NCBI GenBank assembly: GCA_036381215.1
Contig: DASVDF010000036.1
Span: 1 to 64,000, forward strand
Origin: IDS-8 sp036381215
GTDB taxonomy: Bacteria > Pseudomonadota > Gammaproteobacteria > Steroidobacterales > Woeseiaceae
DNA length: 64,000 nucleotides
Direction: 5' to 3'
Part shown: one piece after another, positions 25,773 through 33,433 of the stretch
Position numbering within the stretch: position 1 is the first letter of the stretch
How the letters are laid out: the number at the start of each line of letters is the position of its first letter
Notes under the pieces: generated by a model
Databases searched by the model: none
Seen by the model: only the letters and a program-made list of their open reading frames with translations
What the model was told of the DNA's origin: nothing
Made by a program: the position numbers and the translations under genes

Positions 25773-27434
25773 GTGGTGGTGGCGCGCAACCTGCAAACGA
25801 GTGACTTGCGCGTCATACCGACGCGCCCGGCGCAGCCACACGCCCCGCGCGCCGGAGAGTCGCCAGGCTATGCCGTCCGTCTCCTGCTGCTCGTCGCGCT
25901 GCTCGTGGTCGGCCTGTCGTTCCAGGGCCGGCGCGGGATCTACGAGAGCACCGAGGGCCGCTACACCAGCGTCGCATCGGAGATGCTGCGCGGCCGGGAC
26001 TGGATCGTCCCGCACCTCAGTGACGAGCATCCTCACTACTCGAAGCCGCCGCTGACGTACTGGCTGCTGGCCGGGAGCATCCGCATTTTCGGCCGCAACG
26101 AGACGGCCGTCCGGCTGCCGGGAGCGCTCGCGTTCATCCTGACGGTGCTCGTCGTCGCCCGGGCCGGCCGCGTGCTGACACCCGACCGGCCGCTTCTGCC
26201 GGCCTGCATCTACGCGACATTCCTGTTTCCCGGGTCGGCCAGCAACGTGGTCGCGACGGACAACCTCCTCACTCTGTTCGAAGTTGCAGCGATGGCGGCT
26301 TTCGCGGAACATTATTTCGGAGCGCAGCCTCGCCGGCTCTCACCGGCGATGATCGGATGGGCCTGCTTCGGGCTTGCGTTCCTCACCAAGGGCTATCCGG
26401 CGCTGCTGCCGATGCTCGCGCTCGGCCTGTTTCACTGGCTGCGCGGCCGCCGCTTGCCGGGAAAGCGCTTGCTCGACGTGGCAGGCGTCTCGAGTTTCGT
26501 CCTGCTGGCGGCGAGCTGGTTCGTCATCGTGATCGCGCTCGACCCGTCGCTGCTCCGATATTTTTTCGGCGACGAGTTGCTGGGGCGCGTCACCGGCGAG
26601 CAGCACCGCTCTCCGGAGTGGTACAAGAACTTCACGGTGTACGGTCCCGTCCTCCTCGTCGGCACGTTCCCATGGACGTTGGCGGCCGGGCGAGCCGTCC
26701 TCGGCTCCTTCCGTGAGCTGCGGCGGCCCCGAAACCCTCACCTCCGGCAGGTGCCGGACCGGCGCGACGGTGACAGGCTTCTCTTCCTGGGTCTCTGGCT
26801 CACGGCACCGGTGGTCGTGTTCCTGCTGGTGAAATCGCGCATGCCGCTATACCTGCTGCCGCAGTTCGCCCCGCTGGCGTTGCTCACGGCCTGGTGGCTG
26901 TGCCGCACGGCCCGGCCCCTGCGCTCCGTGGTGATCACGGCCTGCCTGGGCGCCGTCGCCGTGCTGACCTTCCGCTTGCTGGCGGCGGAGCTGGTCTCGA
27001 ACCACGACAGCCGCAGCGTCGCCCGGCAGATCGCCGCGCTTCCCGGCGACGTGCCGCGCGAGCTCGTCTTCGTCGACGTGCAGCCGTATCGTGGCGTCGC
27101 GTTCTACTTCAACGCCGAGGTGGAAGAGGTGGCGTGGTCGCGCGCTGCAACCGGATCACCCGGGAGCGAAACGAGCGACATCGAAACGATCGACGATGAG
27201 CTCGAGGAACGTGAGGACGGCAGGCTCTGGCTGGTGCCCGTGGCGTCGGCCGCTCGCTTCCGGCAGCGGGTGGGACAGCGTGCCCCGGGTCGGCTGACCC
27301 TGCTCGGGGAAGTCGACAGCAACCGGCCCGAGCTCGCGTTCGTGCTCGCGCCGCCGGCCGTCGCGAGCGTCAGCGAAGCGCCCAGTAGCGCACGGACTGG
27401 CGTGACAGGAAAATCTCCGCATCACCCCCCATGA
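25773..27434 (+). CDS. ArnT/PMT-like glycosyltransferase, second copy
   Basis: Polytopic inner-membrane GT-C enzyme, about 553 residues, with some 11-12 TM segments. The first loop holds RGIYESTEGRYTSVASEML, where the E-x-x-E pattern stands for the catalytic acidic motif of ArnT/PMT proteins, followed by YSKPPLTYWLLAG. The acceptor is unknown. I chose GTG 25773 because GGAGG lies 8 bp upstream; the frame is open back to 25209 over the sigma gene and that part is a shadow. The 3' end overlaps the convergent apbE gene by 65 bp, which is unusually long, so the true C terminus is worth checking. Confidence 0.82.
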   Translation: MVVARNLQTSDLRVIPTRPAQPHAPRAGESPGYAVRLLLLVALLVVGLSFQGRRGIYESTEGRYTSVASEMLRGRDWIVPHLSDEHPHYSKPPLTYWLLAGSIRIFGRNETAVRLPGALAFILTVLVVARAGRVLTPDRPLLPACIYATFLFPGSASNVVATDNLLTLFEVAAMAAFAEHYFGAQPRRLSPAMIGWACFGLAFLTKGYPALLPMLALGLFHWLRGRRLPGKRLLDVAGVSSFVLLAASWFVIVIALDPSLLRYFFGDELLGRVTGEQHRSPEWYKNFTVYGPVLLVGTFPWTLAAGRAVLGSFRELRRPRNPHLRQVPDRRDGDRLLFLGLWLTAPVVVFLLVKSRMPLYLLPQFAPLALLTAWWLCRTARPLRSVVITACLGAVAVLTFRLLAAELVSNHDSRSVARQIAALPGDVPRELVFVDVQPYRGVAFYFNAEVEEVAWSRAATGSPGSETSDIETIDDELEEREDGRLWLVPVASAARFRQRVGQRAPGRLTLLGEVDSNRPELAFVLAPPAVASVSEAPSSARTGVTGKSPHHPP

Positions 27435-28263
27435 GCAGGGCGAAAGTGGCGAGCATGCCGGCCTCGCTGCAGGTATCGGCGGCCACGGTGACCGATCGCG
27501 GCGCCCCGGTCACGGGCCAGCCGGTGCGCGGATCGAGCACGTGTCCGTAGCGGATGCCGTTCTTCAGCAGGAACCGTCTAGAGTCGCCGCTGGTCGCGAG
27601 GCCGCCGCGGGCCAGGTCGATGCGCCTGCACGCCTCGCCTGCCGCATCCAGCGCCTCGATCCCCACCCGCCACGGCGCGTGCTCTGCTATCTCGCCGACG
27701 GCGGCGAGATCGCCGCCGAAATTCACGAGGCACGGTGCCTGGCTGATCGCCGCGGCGAGCGCCGCCGCGCGGTCGACCGCGTACTCCTTGCCGATCCCGC
27801 CGAGATCGATCTGCATCCCCGGCGCGAGCGTGAGGAGCGGGCGCTCCCACCGCACCTTGTTCCAGCCGACGCGCGTGAGCACCCGGCGCACGTCGGACGG
27901 CGCTGGCAAGCGATCGCTGCCGTCGAAAGTCCAGACTTCGCGCAGCACGCCGGAGGTGATGTCGAAGCGCCCGCCGCTCAAGCGGTAGAGCTCCGCCGCG
28001 AAATCGAGCAGGCCGGCGGTTTCGTCGTCGACCGCCACCGGCCCGCCGTCCGCGGCGTTGATCCGCGCCACGACATTGCCGTCCCGGTAACGGCTGAACT
28101 TCGCCTCGATGCGCCACGCCTCGGCCGCCGCGGCTTCGAGCTGGCGCCGCGCCGCGGCACGGTCCGCTTTGGACAGGACCTGGCAGGGGCTCGCCATGGC
28201 CGTGAATTCGCCGAGCCAGCAGCCCTCGCGACGCACGAGCGACAACGCGCCGCGGCCAGGCAT
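27370..28263 (-). CDS. apbE: FAD:protein FMN transferase (ApbE)
   Basis: Mg-dependent flavin transferase, 297 residues, that attaches FMN from FAD to a Thr or Ser of target proteins. Seen motifs: IDLGGIGKEYAVDRAA, CLVNFGGDLAAVG, HVLDPRTGWPV, and the late metal-site region TCSEAGMLATFALLMG. The N terminus has no clear signal peptide, although most ApbE proteins act in the periplasm, so the true start or export route is uncertain. It follows the DUF3570 gene by 10 bp, last in a five-gene operon. The DUF3570 partner holds a D-A-L-T-G-A-S motif that could be the target. Confidence 0.9.
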   Translation of the reverse strand: MPGRGALSLVRREGCWLGEFTAMASPCQVLSKADRAAARRQLEAAAAEAWRIEAKFSRYRDGNVVARINAADGGPVAVDDETAGLLDFAAELYRLSGGRFDITSGVLREVWTFDGSDRLPAPSDVRRVLTRVGWNKVRWERPLLTLAPGMQIDLGGIGKEYAVDRAAALAAAISQAPCLVNFGGDLAAVGEIAEHAPWRVGIEALDAAGEACRRIDLARGGLATSGDSRRFLLKNGIRYGHVLDPRTGWPVTGAPRSVTVAADTCSEAGMLATFALLMGGDAEIFLSRQSVRYWALR

Positions 28264-28273
28264 GACGCGGCGT

Positions 28274-29629
28274 TCAGAAGCCGAACGCGTAGCTCACCTC
28301 GAAGATCACGGCGTCCAGGCCGGGATACAGGGCCTCGCTCGTCTGGTTGCCGATCAGCTGCTCCGGCGGCACGTCGCCGTCCTGCCGGTAATACTCCAGG
28401 CGCAGCGCGAGCTCGTTGCCCGAGTCCAGGCGCCGGCTGTAGCGGACGCCTGCGGTGATCGCATCGAAATCGCCGAGGCGGTAGTCGGCCGAGGCGAAGG
28501 CCGGCAACGGCTCGCCGGCGACGAGGCTCGCGCGATAGAAGTCGGCCTCCGTCTGCGTATAGAAGCGGACGTGCGGTTCGAGGGAGCTGCGTTCCCCGAC
28601 CGGCCACAGGAGCCTGGTATCGACGGTCTGCGAATCGATGCCCCAGTCGTCCGTCATGTAGCGCCACGAGACGTCGAGCACCCTGCCGTCGAGGTAATAC
28701 TTGCCCTGCGCGAACAGGCTGTGCTTGGTACGCGTGTCAGGCCGGCTTTCGAAGCGGTATTCGTGCAGCGGCCCCTCCGCCCCGGCAGCCGGCGCGCGGG
28801 GGGTCCCCGCGCCCGAGACCGGATCCACGACGCTCAGGATCTTGTACGGATCGTTGAGATAGCCGCTCGAGTCGCTCAGCGAGTAGTTGACCTGCACCAC
28901 GAAGTTCTCGTTGATGACCTGCGTCACCCCGAGGAGCAGGTCGATGACGTCCTTGCTCTCGCTGCCGCTGCCGCGGCTCGACAGGTCGCCGAGATCGGTC
29001 ATCGGCGCGAACGGCAGCGGGGCGCCACCGACCGGGTCGAGCTCGTCACGCGCGAGTGCGGCCCCGACGCTCAACGTGGTGTTGCGCTTGTTGAAATCCC
29101 GGGACAGGTGGAAGTCCGCACCGGCGTGCGTGTAGTCGTATTCGGTCGAGAAGCTGATGCCGGCGCTGCCGGTGTACAGACGGCCGAGCGGCTGTTCCCA
29201 GGACGCCGTGATCGCGTAACGGGTATCCCGGAACGTGTCGTCGAGCGGCAGCTCACCGGGAGCGACGGAGTAGACCGCCTCGCCCGACGGGCGCGTGAAC
29301 GTCTGCACCTCGTCCTGCGGTATGGCTCCGGTGGGCGACGCGCCGGTGAGCGCGTCCACCACCAGACCGAGGCTCAGCGTCCGGTCGTCCGTGTACAGCC
29401 GCCGGGCGAGCACGTTCAGGCTCAGGTCCTGTACCCGCGCGTCGGCCTCTCCGTAATACAGGAGCGCCGTATCCAGCTTCCAGCTCGGCGGCTCCTGTGC
29501 CAGGACCGGCGCCGCCGCGGCACTGCCGAGCAGCGAGCAGGTAGCGGCCGCGATGCCTTGCGCCACGTTCGCCGGAAGCTTCGGCTGCCTGCGCGCCGGG
29601 CGCTTCCGCCTGCGCTCAGTTACAGCCAC
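28274..29629 (-). CDS. DUF3570 outer-membrane beta-barrel protein
   Basis: Exported beta-barrel protein, about 451 residues. A signal peptide (about 16-45, ending APVLAQ) precedes a long array of amphipathic strands, and the chain ends EVSYAFGF with a terminal Phe typical of outer-membrane proteins. Residues 92-98 read DALTGAS, which matches the D-x-x-(S/T)-G-A-(T/S) pattern that ApbE flavinylates (family knowledge; use here is inference). The start is GTG 29627-29629 behind GGAGG, overlapping the DUF4266 gene by 14 bp; the longer frame up to 29770 is not needed. Cotranscribed with ApbE, DUF4266, TlpA. Confidence 0.88.
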   Translation of the reverse strand: MAVTERRRKRPARRQPKLPANVAQGIAAATCSLLGSAAAAPVLAQEPPSWKLDTALLYYGEADARVQDLSLNVLARRLYTDDRTLSLGLVVDALTGASPTGAIPQDEVQTFTRPSGEAVYSVAPGELPLDDTFRDTRYAITASWEQPLGRLYTGSAGISFSTEYDYTHAGADFHLSRDFNKRNTTLSVGAALARDELDPVGGAPLPFAPMTDLGDLSSRGSGSESKDVIDLLLGVTQVINENFVVQVNYSLSDSSGYLNDPYKILSVVDPVSGAGTPRAPAAGAEGPLHEYRFESRPDTRTKHSLFAQGKYYLDGRVLDVSWRYMTDDWGIDSQTVDTRLLWPVGERSSLEPHVRFYTQTEADFYRASLVAGEPLPAFASADYRLGDFDAITAGVRYSRRLDSGNELALRLEYYRQDGDVPPEQLIGNQTSEALYPGLDAVIFEVSYAFGF

Positions 29630-29843
29630 AACCGCCTCCGCCGAATCCGCGGCCGCCGCTCGAGGCTTCCTTGCTGAAATAGATGTGATCGTTGATCGCG
29701 GCATCCAGCGGAGCCGTGACGAGCTGCATCTCCTGCTTCGCCAGCACGTCGCGTTCCCAGGGCTCCACACCCAAGGAGGTGCAGCCGCTGCCCGCGACCA
29801 GCGTCGCGAGCGCGAGCAGGTACGGCCGGTATTGTCGTTTCAT
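29616..29843 (-). CDS. DUF4266 small lipoprotein with C-terminal Gly-Cys tail
   Basis: Lipoprotein of 75 residues. The signal ends with a lipobox (LVAGSGC, Cys21), so the mature protein is about 55 residues and membrane-anchored. The body is helical (WERDVLAKQEMQL). The C terminus is Gly-rich and ends GGGGCGCN, with two Cys that could bind a cofactor or form a disulfide. Function is unknown. It overlaps the TlpA gene by ATGA and the DUF3570 gene by 14 bp, so the three are translated together. Confidence 0.88.
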   Translation of the reverse strand: MKRQYRPYLLALATLVAGSGCTSLGVEPWERDVLAKQEMQLVTAPLDAAINDHIYFSKEASSGGRGFGGGGCGCN

Positions 29844-30364
29844 TGCTGATTTTTCTCCGGTGGTGAGGAGTCCTGCGCCACGGGCGCGCCGGCGAGCAGC
29901 TCCCGGAGCACGGCTTCGTACTCCGCCTGCCTGGCGACCTTGAAGCCCAGGTGCCGCTCCGCGATTTCGCCGTCGCGTCCGAAGACGTACGTGCTCGGCA
30001 TGGCGATGAGCTCGAACTGCCGCGCGATCTTGCCTTCAGGGTCGTTAATGATGCGGAAACTCACCGGCACCTGCTCGAGAAACGCCGCCGCATCCTGCGG
30101 CGCATTGTCTTCGTTGATGCCGATCACGACGAGCCCCTGGTCGGCATACCGTTTCTGCATCGTCTCGAGCCAGGGAAAAGAGCGCCGGCAAGGGGCGCAC
30201 CAGGACGCCCAGAAATCCACGACGACGACCTTCCCGCGGTAGTCGGACAGGTCCAGCTCGCGAGCGGTCGCGGTTTCGGTCCCGGGTGCGGCCATCGAAA
30301 GCAGCAGCAAAAAAGAACACCCGAGCACCCCCGCCGCTCGGCAGACCGCACCGCTTGTCATCAT
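29840..30364 (-). CDS. TlpA-like periplasmic thioredoxin
   Basis: Periplasmic thiol-disulfide oxidoreductase, 174 residues. A signal peptide (about 1-30) leads to a thioredoxin fold with active site WCAPC (VVVDFWASWCAPCRRSF), a cis-Pro in AMPSTYVF, and a C-terminal helix. TlpA/ResA proteins reduce Cys pairs, often those of apocytochromes or copper sites; here the likely clients are the CxxCH protein upstream or the Cys tail of the DUF4266 lipoprotein (inference). It overlaps the DUF4266 gene (ATGA). Confidence 0.92.
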   Translation of the reverse strand: MMTSGAVCRAAGVLGCSFLLLLSMAAPGTETATARELDLSDYRGKVVVVDFWASWCAPCRRSFPWLETMQKRYADQGLVVIGINEDNAPQDAAAFLEQVPVSFRIINDPEGKIARQFELIAMPSTYVFGRDGEIAERHLGFKVARQAEYEAVLRELLAGAPVAQDSSPPEKNQQ

Positions 30365-30398
30365 CCCTGCTCCGCTCGTCCTGGTGTCAGCACCGCAA

Positions 30399-30431
30399 CG
30401 TCAGACGCCGATCCGCGGAAAATCCTTCGCG
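30399..30431 (-). repeat. Second dispersed repeat family, copy 4
   Basis: A diverged inverted copy with AATCCTTCGCGG in the 127 bp gap between the cytochrome-barrel gene and the tlpA gene. It may form part of a processing or pausing site inside the operon. Similarity to the other copies is about 70% by eye. Confidence 0.45.
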
Positions 30432-30491
30432 GCCGGATGCCGGGGCGCGCCGGGACGGTTTGCCCGGAGGCCATCGGCAGCCTGTCGCGGT

Positions 30492-31781
30492 TCAGAAAGC
30501 GGCGTCGAAGCCCACCAGGAAATAGTGCTCGTGACTCAGGTGGCCCGTGAAGAACGGGCCCGAGGGCACCTTCGTGGAGAGGAGGTCGACATTGAGCTCG
30601 ATGACGCCCTTCACGTTGCGCATGAAGTAGTATGACGCGCTGAAGGTCAGGCTGCTGATGTCGATACCCTCGAACACGGTGTTCGTGCCGTCGAAGTCCT
30701 TGGCATCGGCGTAGTTGTAGAGGATCGAGTGGGTCCAGCGCTCGTTGCGGACCCAGTCGATACCGGCGAAGGCGCCGTACCATTCATAGCTCTGGGCCGG
30801 ATCGAGAAAGCCGTCCCATTCGTTCCACAGCGCCTGGGCGAACCAGTAGAAGCCGCCCTCGAGCTCGCCCGACACGTCGACGCCGAGGACTCGCTTGTCG
30901 GTGTCGCGATCGCCGGTCAGCGTGCCCGCGGGTCCCTCCGCATTGCGCTGCTCGCCGGCCAGCCCGAACAAGCCGACGTTGACGCGGCGGAAATCCGTGG
31001 CGACTCGCCCGAACACGGTCTTCGACGTGTCGTTGTCGAACAGCCGGTCCGCGCGCCGGAAGCCGGGGCTGTTGAGGCTCGCATTGGCGTCGATGCCGTT
31101 GCCGTTGACGAAACCCAGGTCGACCTGGAACGCCCCGACATCGCGCCCGAACAGCACGCCGCGCTCGTAGGTGATACCCGCCAGCCGGTAAAGCATGAAA
31201 TCCTGGAACGTGAGCCGCACCTCGCGCGGAAACATGAGGTCGGAGATCTGGAACTGGCCCAGTTGCAGGCTGATGCCGGTGTCGAAAAGATTGCCGTAGC
31301 TGAACCAGGCATCTTCCACGACCACCTCGCCGTTGCCGCCCTTCTCCGCAAAGATCGCGTAGAAATAGAAGCTGATCTGCTCGCTGAGCGGGGCGCTGGC
31401 GAGCAGCTTGATCAGGTAAGGCGCCTGGACATCGGTGCGCGAATCCGCCGCTACCTCGCCGGTCACCGGGTCGATGGATTCCCCGTCGCGCGCCTGCACG
31501 AAGCCCTGGGCGCGCAGTCCGAGCGGCAGCTGCTTCGGCAGGAACAGGCGGTCGTCACCCAGCTCGAGGGCGGTCTGCTGCCAGTTCGGCATGCGGAAGT
31601 TCCACTCGTTCGCAAACATCTCGCCTGCCGGGCTCAGGCGGGGAAACGCCGCGTGGCACACCGTGCAGGAAATGTTGTAGGCACGCGCGAATGCGGGCAT
31701 GGCATCGGCAAAACGCGGCGACGCCAGCGAAACGGGAAGCAGGAACGTGAGAGCGCAGAACAGCGCGCGGCGATGAACCAT
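30492..31781 (-). CDS. Outer-membrane barrel with N-terminal c-type heme motif
   Basis: Exported protein of 429 residues. A signal peptide (about 1-27) is followed at about residues 28-40 by ISCTVCH, a single CxxCH heme c site, then about 380 residues of amphipathic strands ending in YFLVGFDAAF, as in porins. I read this as a porin-cytochrome: a heme plugged into or tethered to an outer-membrane barrel. The ATG 31781 follows GAGGG; the frame to 31838 is unneeded. It is first in a run with TlpA, DUF4266, DUF3570 and ApbE. A Met for distal heme ligation is plausible (PAGEMF) but not proven. Confidence 0.82.
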   Translation of the reverse strand: MVHRRALFCALTFLLPVSLASPRFADAMPAFARAYNISCTVCHAAFPRLSPAGEMFANEWNFRMPNWQQTALELGDDRLFLPKQLPLGLRAQGFVQARDGESIDPVTGEVAADSRTDVQAPYLIKLLASAPLSEQISFYFYAIFAEKGGNGEVVVEDAWFSYGNLFDTGISLQLGQFQISDLMFPREVRLTFQDFMLYRLAGITYERGVLFGRDVGAFQVDLGFVNGNGIDANASLNSPGFRRADRLFDNDTSKTVFGRVATDFRRVNVGLFGLAGEQRNAEGPAGTLTGDRDTDKRVLGVDVSGELEGGFYWFAQALWNEWDGFLDPAQSYEWYGAFAGIDWVRNERWTHSILYNYADAKDFDGTNTVFEGIDISSLTFSASYYFMRNVKGVIELNVDLLSTKVPSGPFFTGHLSHEHYFLVGFDAAF

Positions 31782-32037
31782 GGCCGGAACCCTCGCTGAG
31801 ATTGGTGTATTCGAGGCGCGAAACAGCGCAAACACCATCCGTGGTTACCGCAACTTATGGCGCGGCGGGTCCGGAATCAGTATAGGCGATTTCTCCGCGC
31901 CTTCGGCGGCGGTCAAACCGCTGAATGCCGTGCTCATCACCACGATTCCAAAGCGCCGTCAAGCGGCAACCCGCCCGTACGCGCCGCGGAACTCGGCGGA
32001 TAACTGCCGTTCTGCCCAACCGGTCTCATTATCAAAT

Positions 32038-32069
32038 TGACAAAACGATCATGACACTCGACACTGACA
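32038..32069 (+). promoter_or_regulatory. TGACA direct repeats upstream of vapB
   Basis: Three TGACA words at 32038, 32052 and 32065, spaced 14 and 13 bp, end 5 bp before the vapB start. The first belongs to TTGACA, a good -35 box, but no clear -10 follows. Ribbon-helix-helix antitoxins bind short repeats like these, so this may be the autoregulatory operator. The other bases between 31782 and 32037 hold no gene I can see. Confidence 0.35.
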
Positions 32070-32073
32070 CCTC

Positions 32074-32358
32074 ATGAGCAAGCCGTTGCAAGTTTACGTT
32101 GAGGAAGCCGATCTGAAGCGGCTCGAAGCGTTCGCCAAAACTCGCGGGTGGACCAAGTCGCAGGCGATCCGCGCCGCCATCCGGGCCATCACCCGTGAGC
32201 CCGGTGAGGACCCGATCCTCGAGCTGAGCGGCGACATCGAAGGTCTGCCGGCCGACCTGAGCGAGCATTTTCACGAGTATCTGAACGAGACGTTCGTTGC
32301 CGAAACGCCCGCACGGTACCGCGCGCGCCGGCGCACCCGCTCGACTGTTCGTCGATAG
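32074..32358 (+). CDS. Ribbon-helix-helix antitoxin (VapB/CopG type)
   Basis: Antitoxin of 94 residues with a ribbon-helix-helix DNA-binding N terminus: strand LQVYVEEADLKRLEAF then helices in KTRGWTKSQAIRAAIRAI. The acidic middle (GEDPILELSGDIEGLPADL) is the probable toxin-neutralising part. It should bind its own promoter and the PIN toxin encoded next. The 3' end overlaps the toxin frame by 62 bp, much more than is common, and its last 20 residues are Arg-rich. No ribosome site precedes the ATG. Confidence 0.85.
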   Translation: MSKPLQVYVEEADLKRLEAFAKTRGWTKSQAIRAAIRAITREPGEDPILELSGDIEGLPADLSEHFHEYLNETFVAETPARYRARRRTRSTVRR

Positions 32359-32749
32359 CGGCGCCTGGATCGCCCTGCGCAGCCGGCGTGATCAGCATCA
32401 CGCCGAGGCCGACGGCCTGTTTCGGGAGGCGATACGCCGGCGATTGACGCTCTTCACCACGAACCTGATCATCGCCGAAATTCACAGGCTCACCTTGTTT
32501 CGCGCCGGGCTGGAGGCCGCACTGCGTGGCCTCGATCGCGTCGAGTCCAGTCCAAGCGTAAGACTGCATTTCGCGACGGCCCGGGATCACGAGGAAGCAC
32601 TTCGTTGGCTCGGCCGCCTGGCGCCTCGCCCCGTGACCTACACGGACGCGGTCAGCTTCTCGGTCATGACCGCCGCAGGGTGCAAACACTTTCTCGGATT
32701 CGACGGCGACTTCGTTGCCGCCGGTTTCCAGCCCTGGCCCGGCCGCTGA
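32297..32749 (+). CDS. PIN-domain ribonuclease toxin (VapC type)
   Basis: PIN nuclease of about 150 residues. Acidic metal-site residues are all present: Asp in LFVDSGAWIAL, Glu in NLIIAEIHRL, Asp in VTYTDAVSFSVM, and Asp in LGFDGDF. Toxins of this family cleave tRNA or rRNA and are held in check by the partner antitoxin. The earliest start is TTG 32297; the domain itself begins at about 32347, so the N-terminal 17 residues may not be translated. Confidence 0.85.
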   Translation: MPKRPHGTARAGAPARLFVDSGAWIALRSRRDQHHAEADGLFREAIRRRLTLFTTNLIIAEIHRLTLFRAGLEAALRGLDRVESSPSVRLHFATARDHEEALRWLGRLAPRPVTYTDAVSFSVMTAAGCKHFLGFDGDFVAAGFQPWPGR

Positions 32750-32881
32750 CGGTCAGCGCGTCACACAGGTCCGAGCGCATTTCCCCTGCATCGCGCCTGC
32801 TCCGCCATGACAGGCGTGCGGCGCGCCTCCGCGCGGAGGGATTCGCCGAAAAGGACGGCATTTGCAATGCCCGGACGGCGG

Positions 32882-33433
32882 TCAGGGGATGGCGGGCGGG
32901 GCGTGCAGGGCGGCCTCGATGGCCTCGAGCTCGACAGGCTCGAGACCCGGGTTGAAGTGCAGGACGCGATCCATGAAATCGATCGTGCCGAAGTACTCGC
33001 GCGCGCAGCCGGTGTGGATGTAGCCGGACGGCTCGAAGCGGTACTCCTCGAAGAAGACGAGCCCGATGCGCCAGCTGTCCTTCGCAATGGGCTCGCGGCA
33101 GTGCCGGCAACGCGCGCGCGCGGTCGGGGCGCGGTCCACCTTGTCCAGCCGCGGCAGCCGGCGATGCTCGACGCCGAGCTCGGCCGCGGGCGTAAACGCG
33201 CGGGCAACCTGCAGCTCGGAAGCTCCCATCTCTTCGCCGTCCGCGAGCAGCTCGAGAAACGGCTCGGGGCGTTTGAACGCGGCGCAGGCGAGATGGAACC
33301 AGAGCGTCATGTCGCCCTCGCCGAACGCGTTCGGCTGGCGCTCGCCGAAGCGCAGCTGGTCCTTCTCGATCTTCTGTCCGCAGCCGCGGCATTTCGCGCG
33401 GGCGGACGCGGCATGCTCGATCACGTGCGGCAT
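32882..33433 (-). CDS. Double PARP-type zinc-finger protein
   Basis: Small protein, 183 residues, with two PARP-type (zf-PARP) zinc fingers. Finger 1 has CRGC near residue 15, then WFHLAC; finger 2 has CRHC, then YIHTGC, each fitting C-x2-C-x(about 30)-H-x2-C. In eukaryotes these fingers recognise DNA nicks and breaks (family knowledge). There is no catalytic ADP-ribosyltransferase domain. Its start overlaps the 3' end of ligD by 13 bp, so it is translated with LigD and may guide it to DNA ends (inference). Confidence 0.85.
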   Translation of the reverse strand: MPHVIEHAASARAKCRGCGQKIEKDQLRFGERQPNAFGEGDMTLWFHLACAAFKRPEPFLELLADGEEMGASELQVARAFTPAAELGVEHRRLPRLDKVDRAPTARARCRHCREPIAKDSWRIGLVFFEEYRFEPSGYIHTGCAREYFGTIDFMDRVLHFNPGLEPVELEAIEAALHAPPAIP

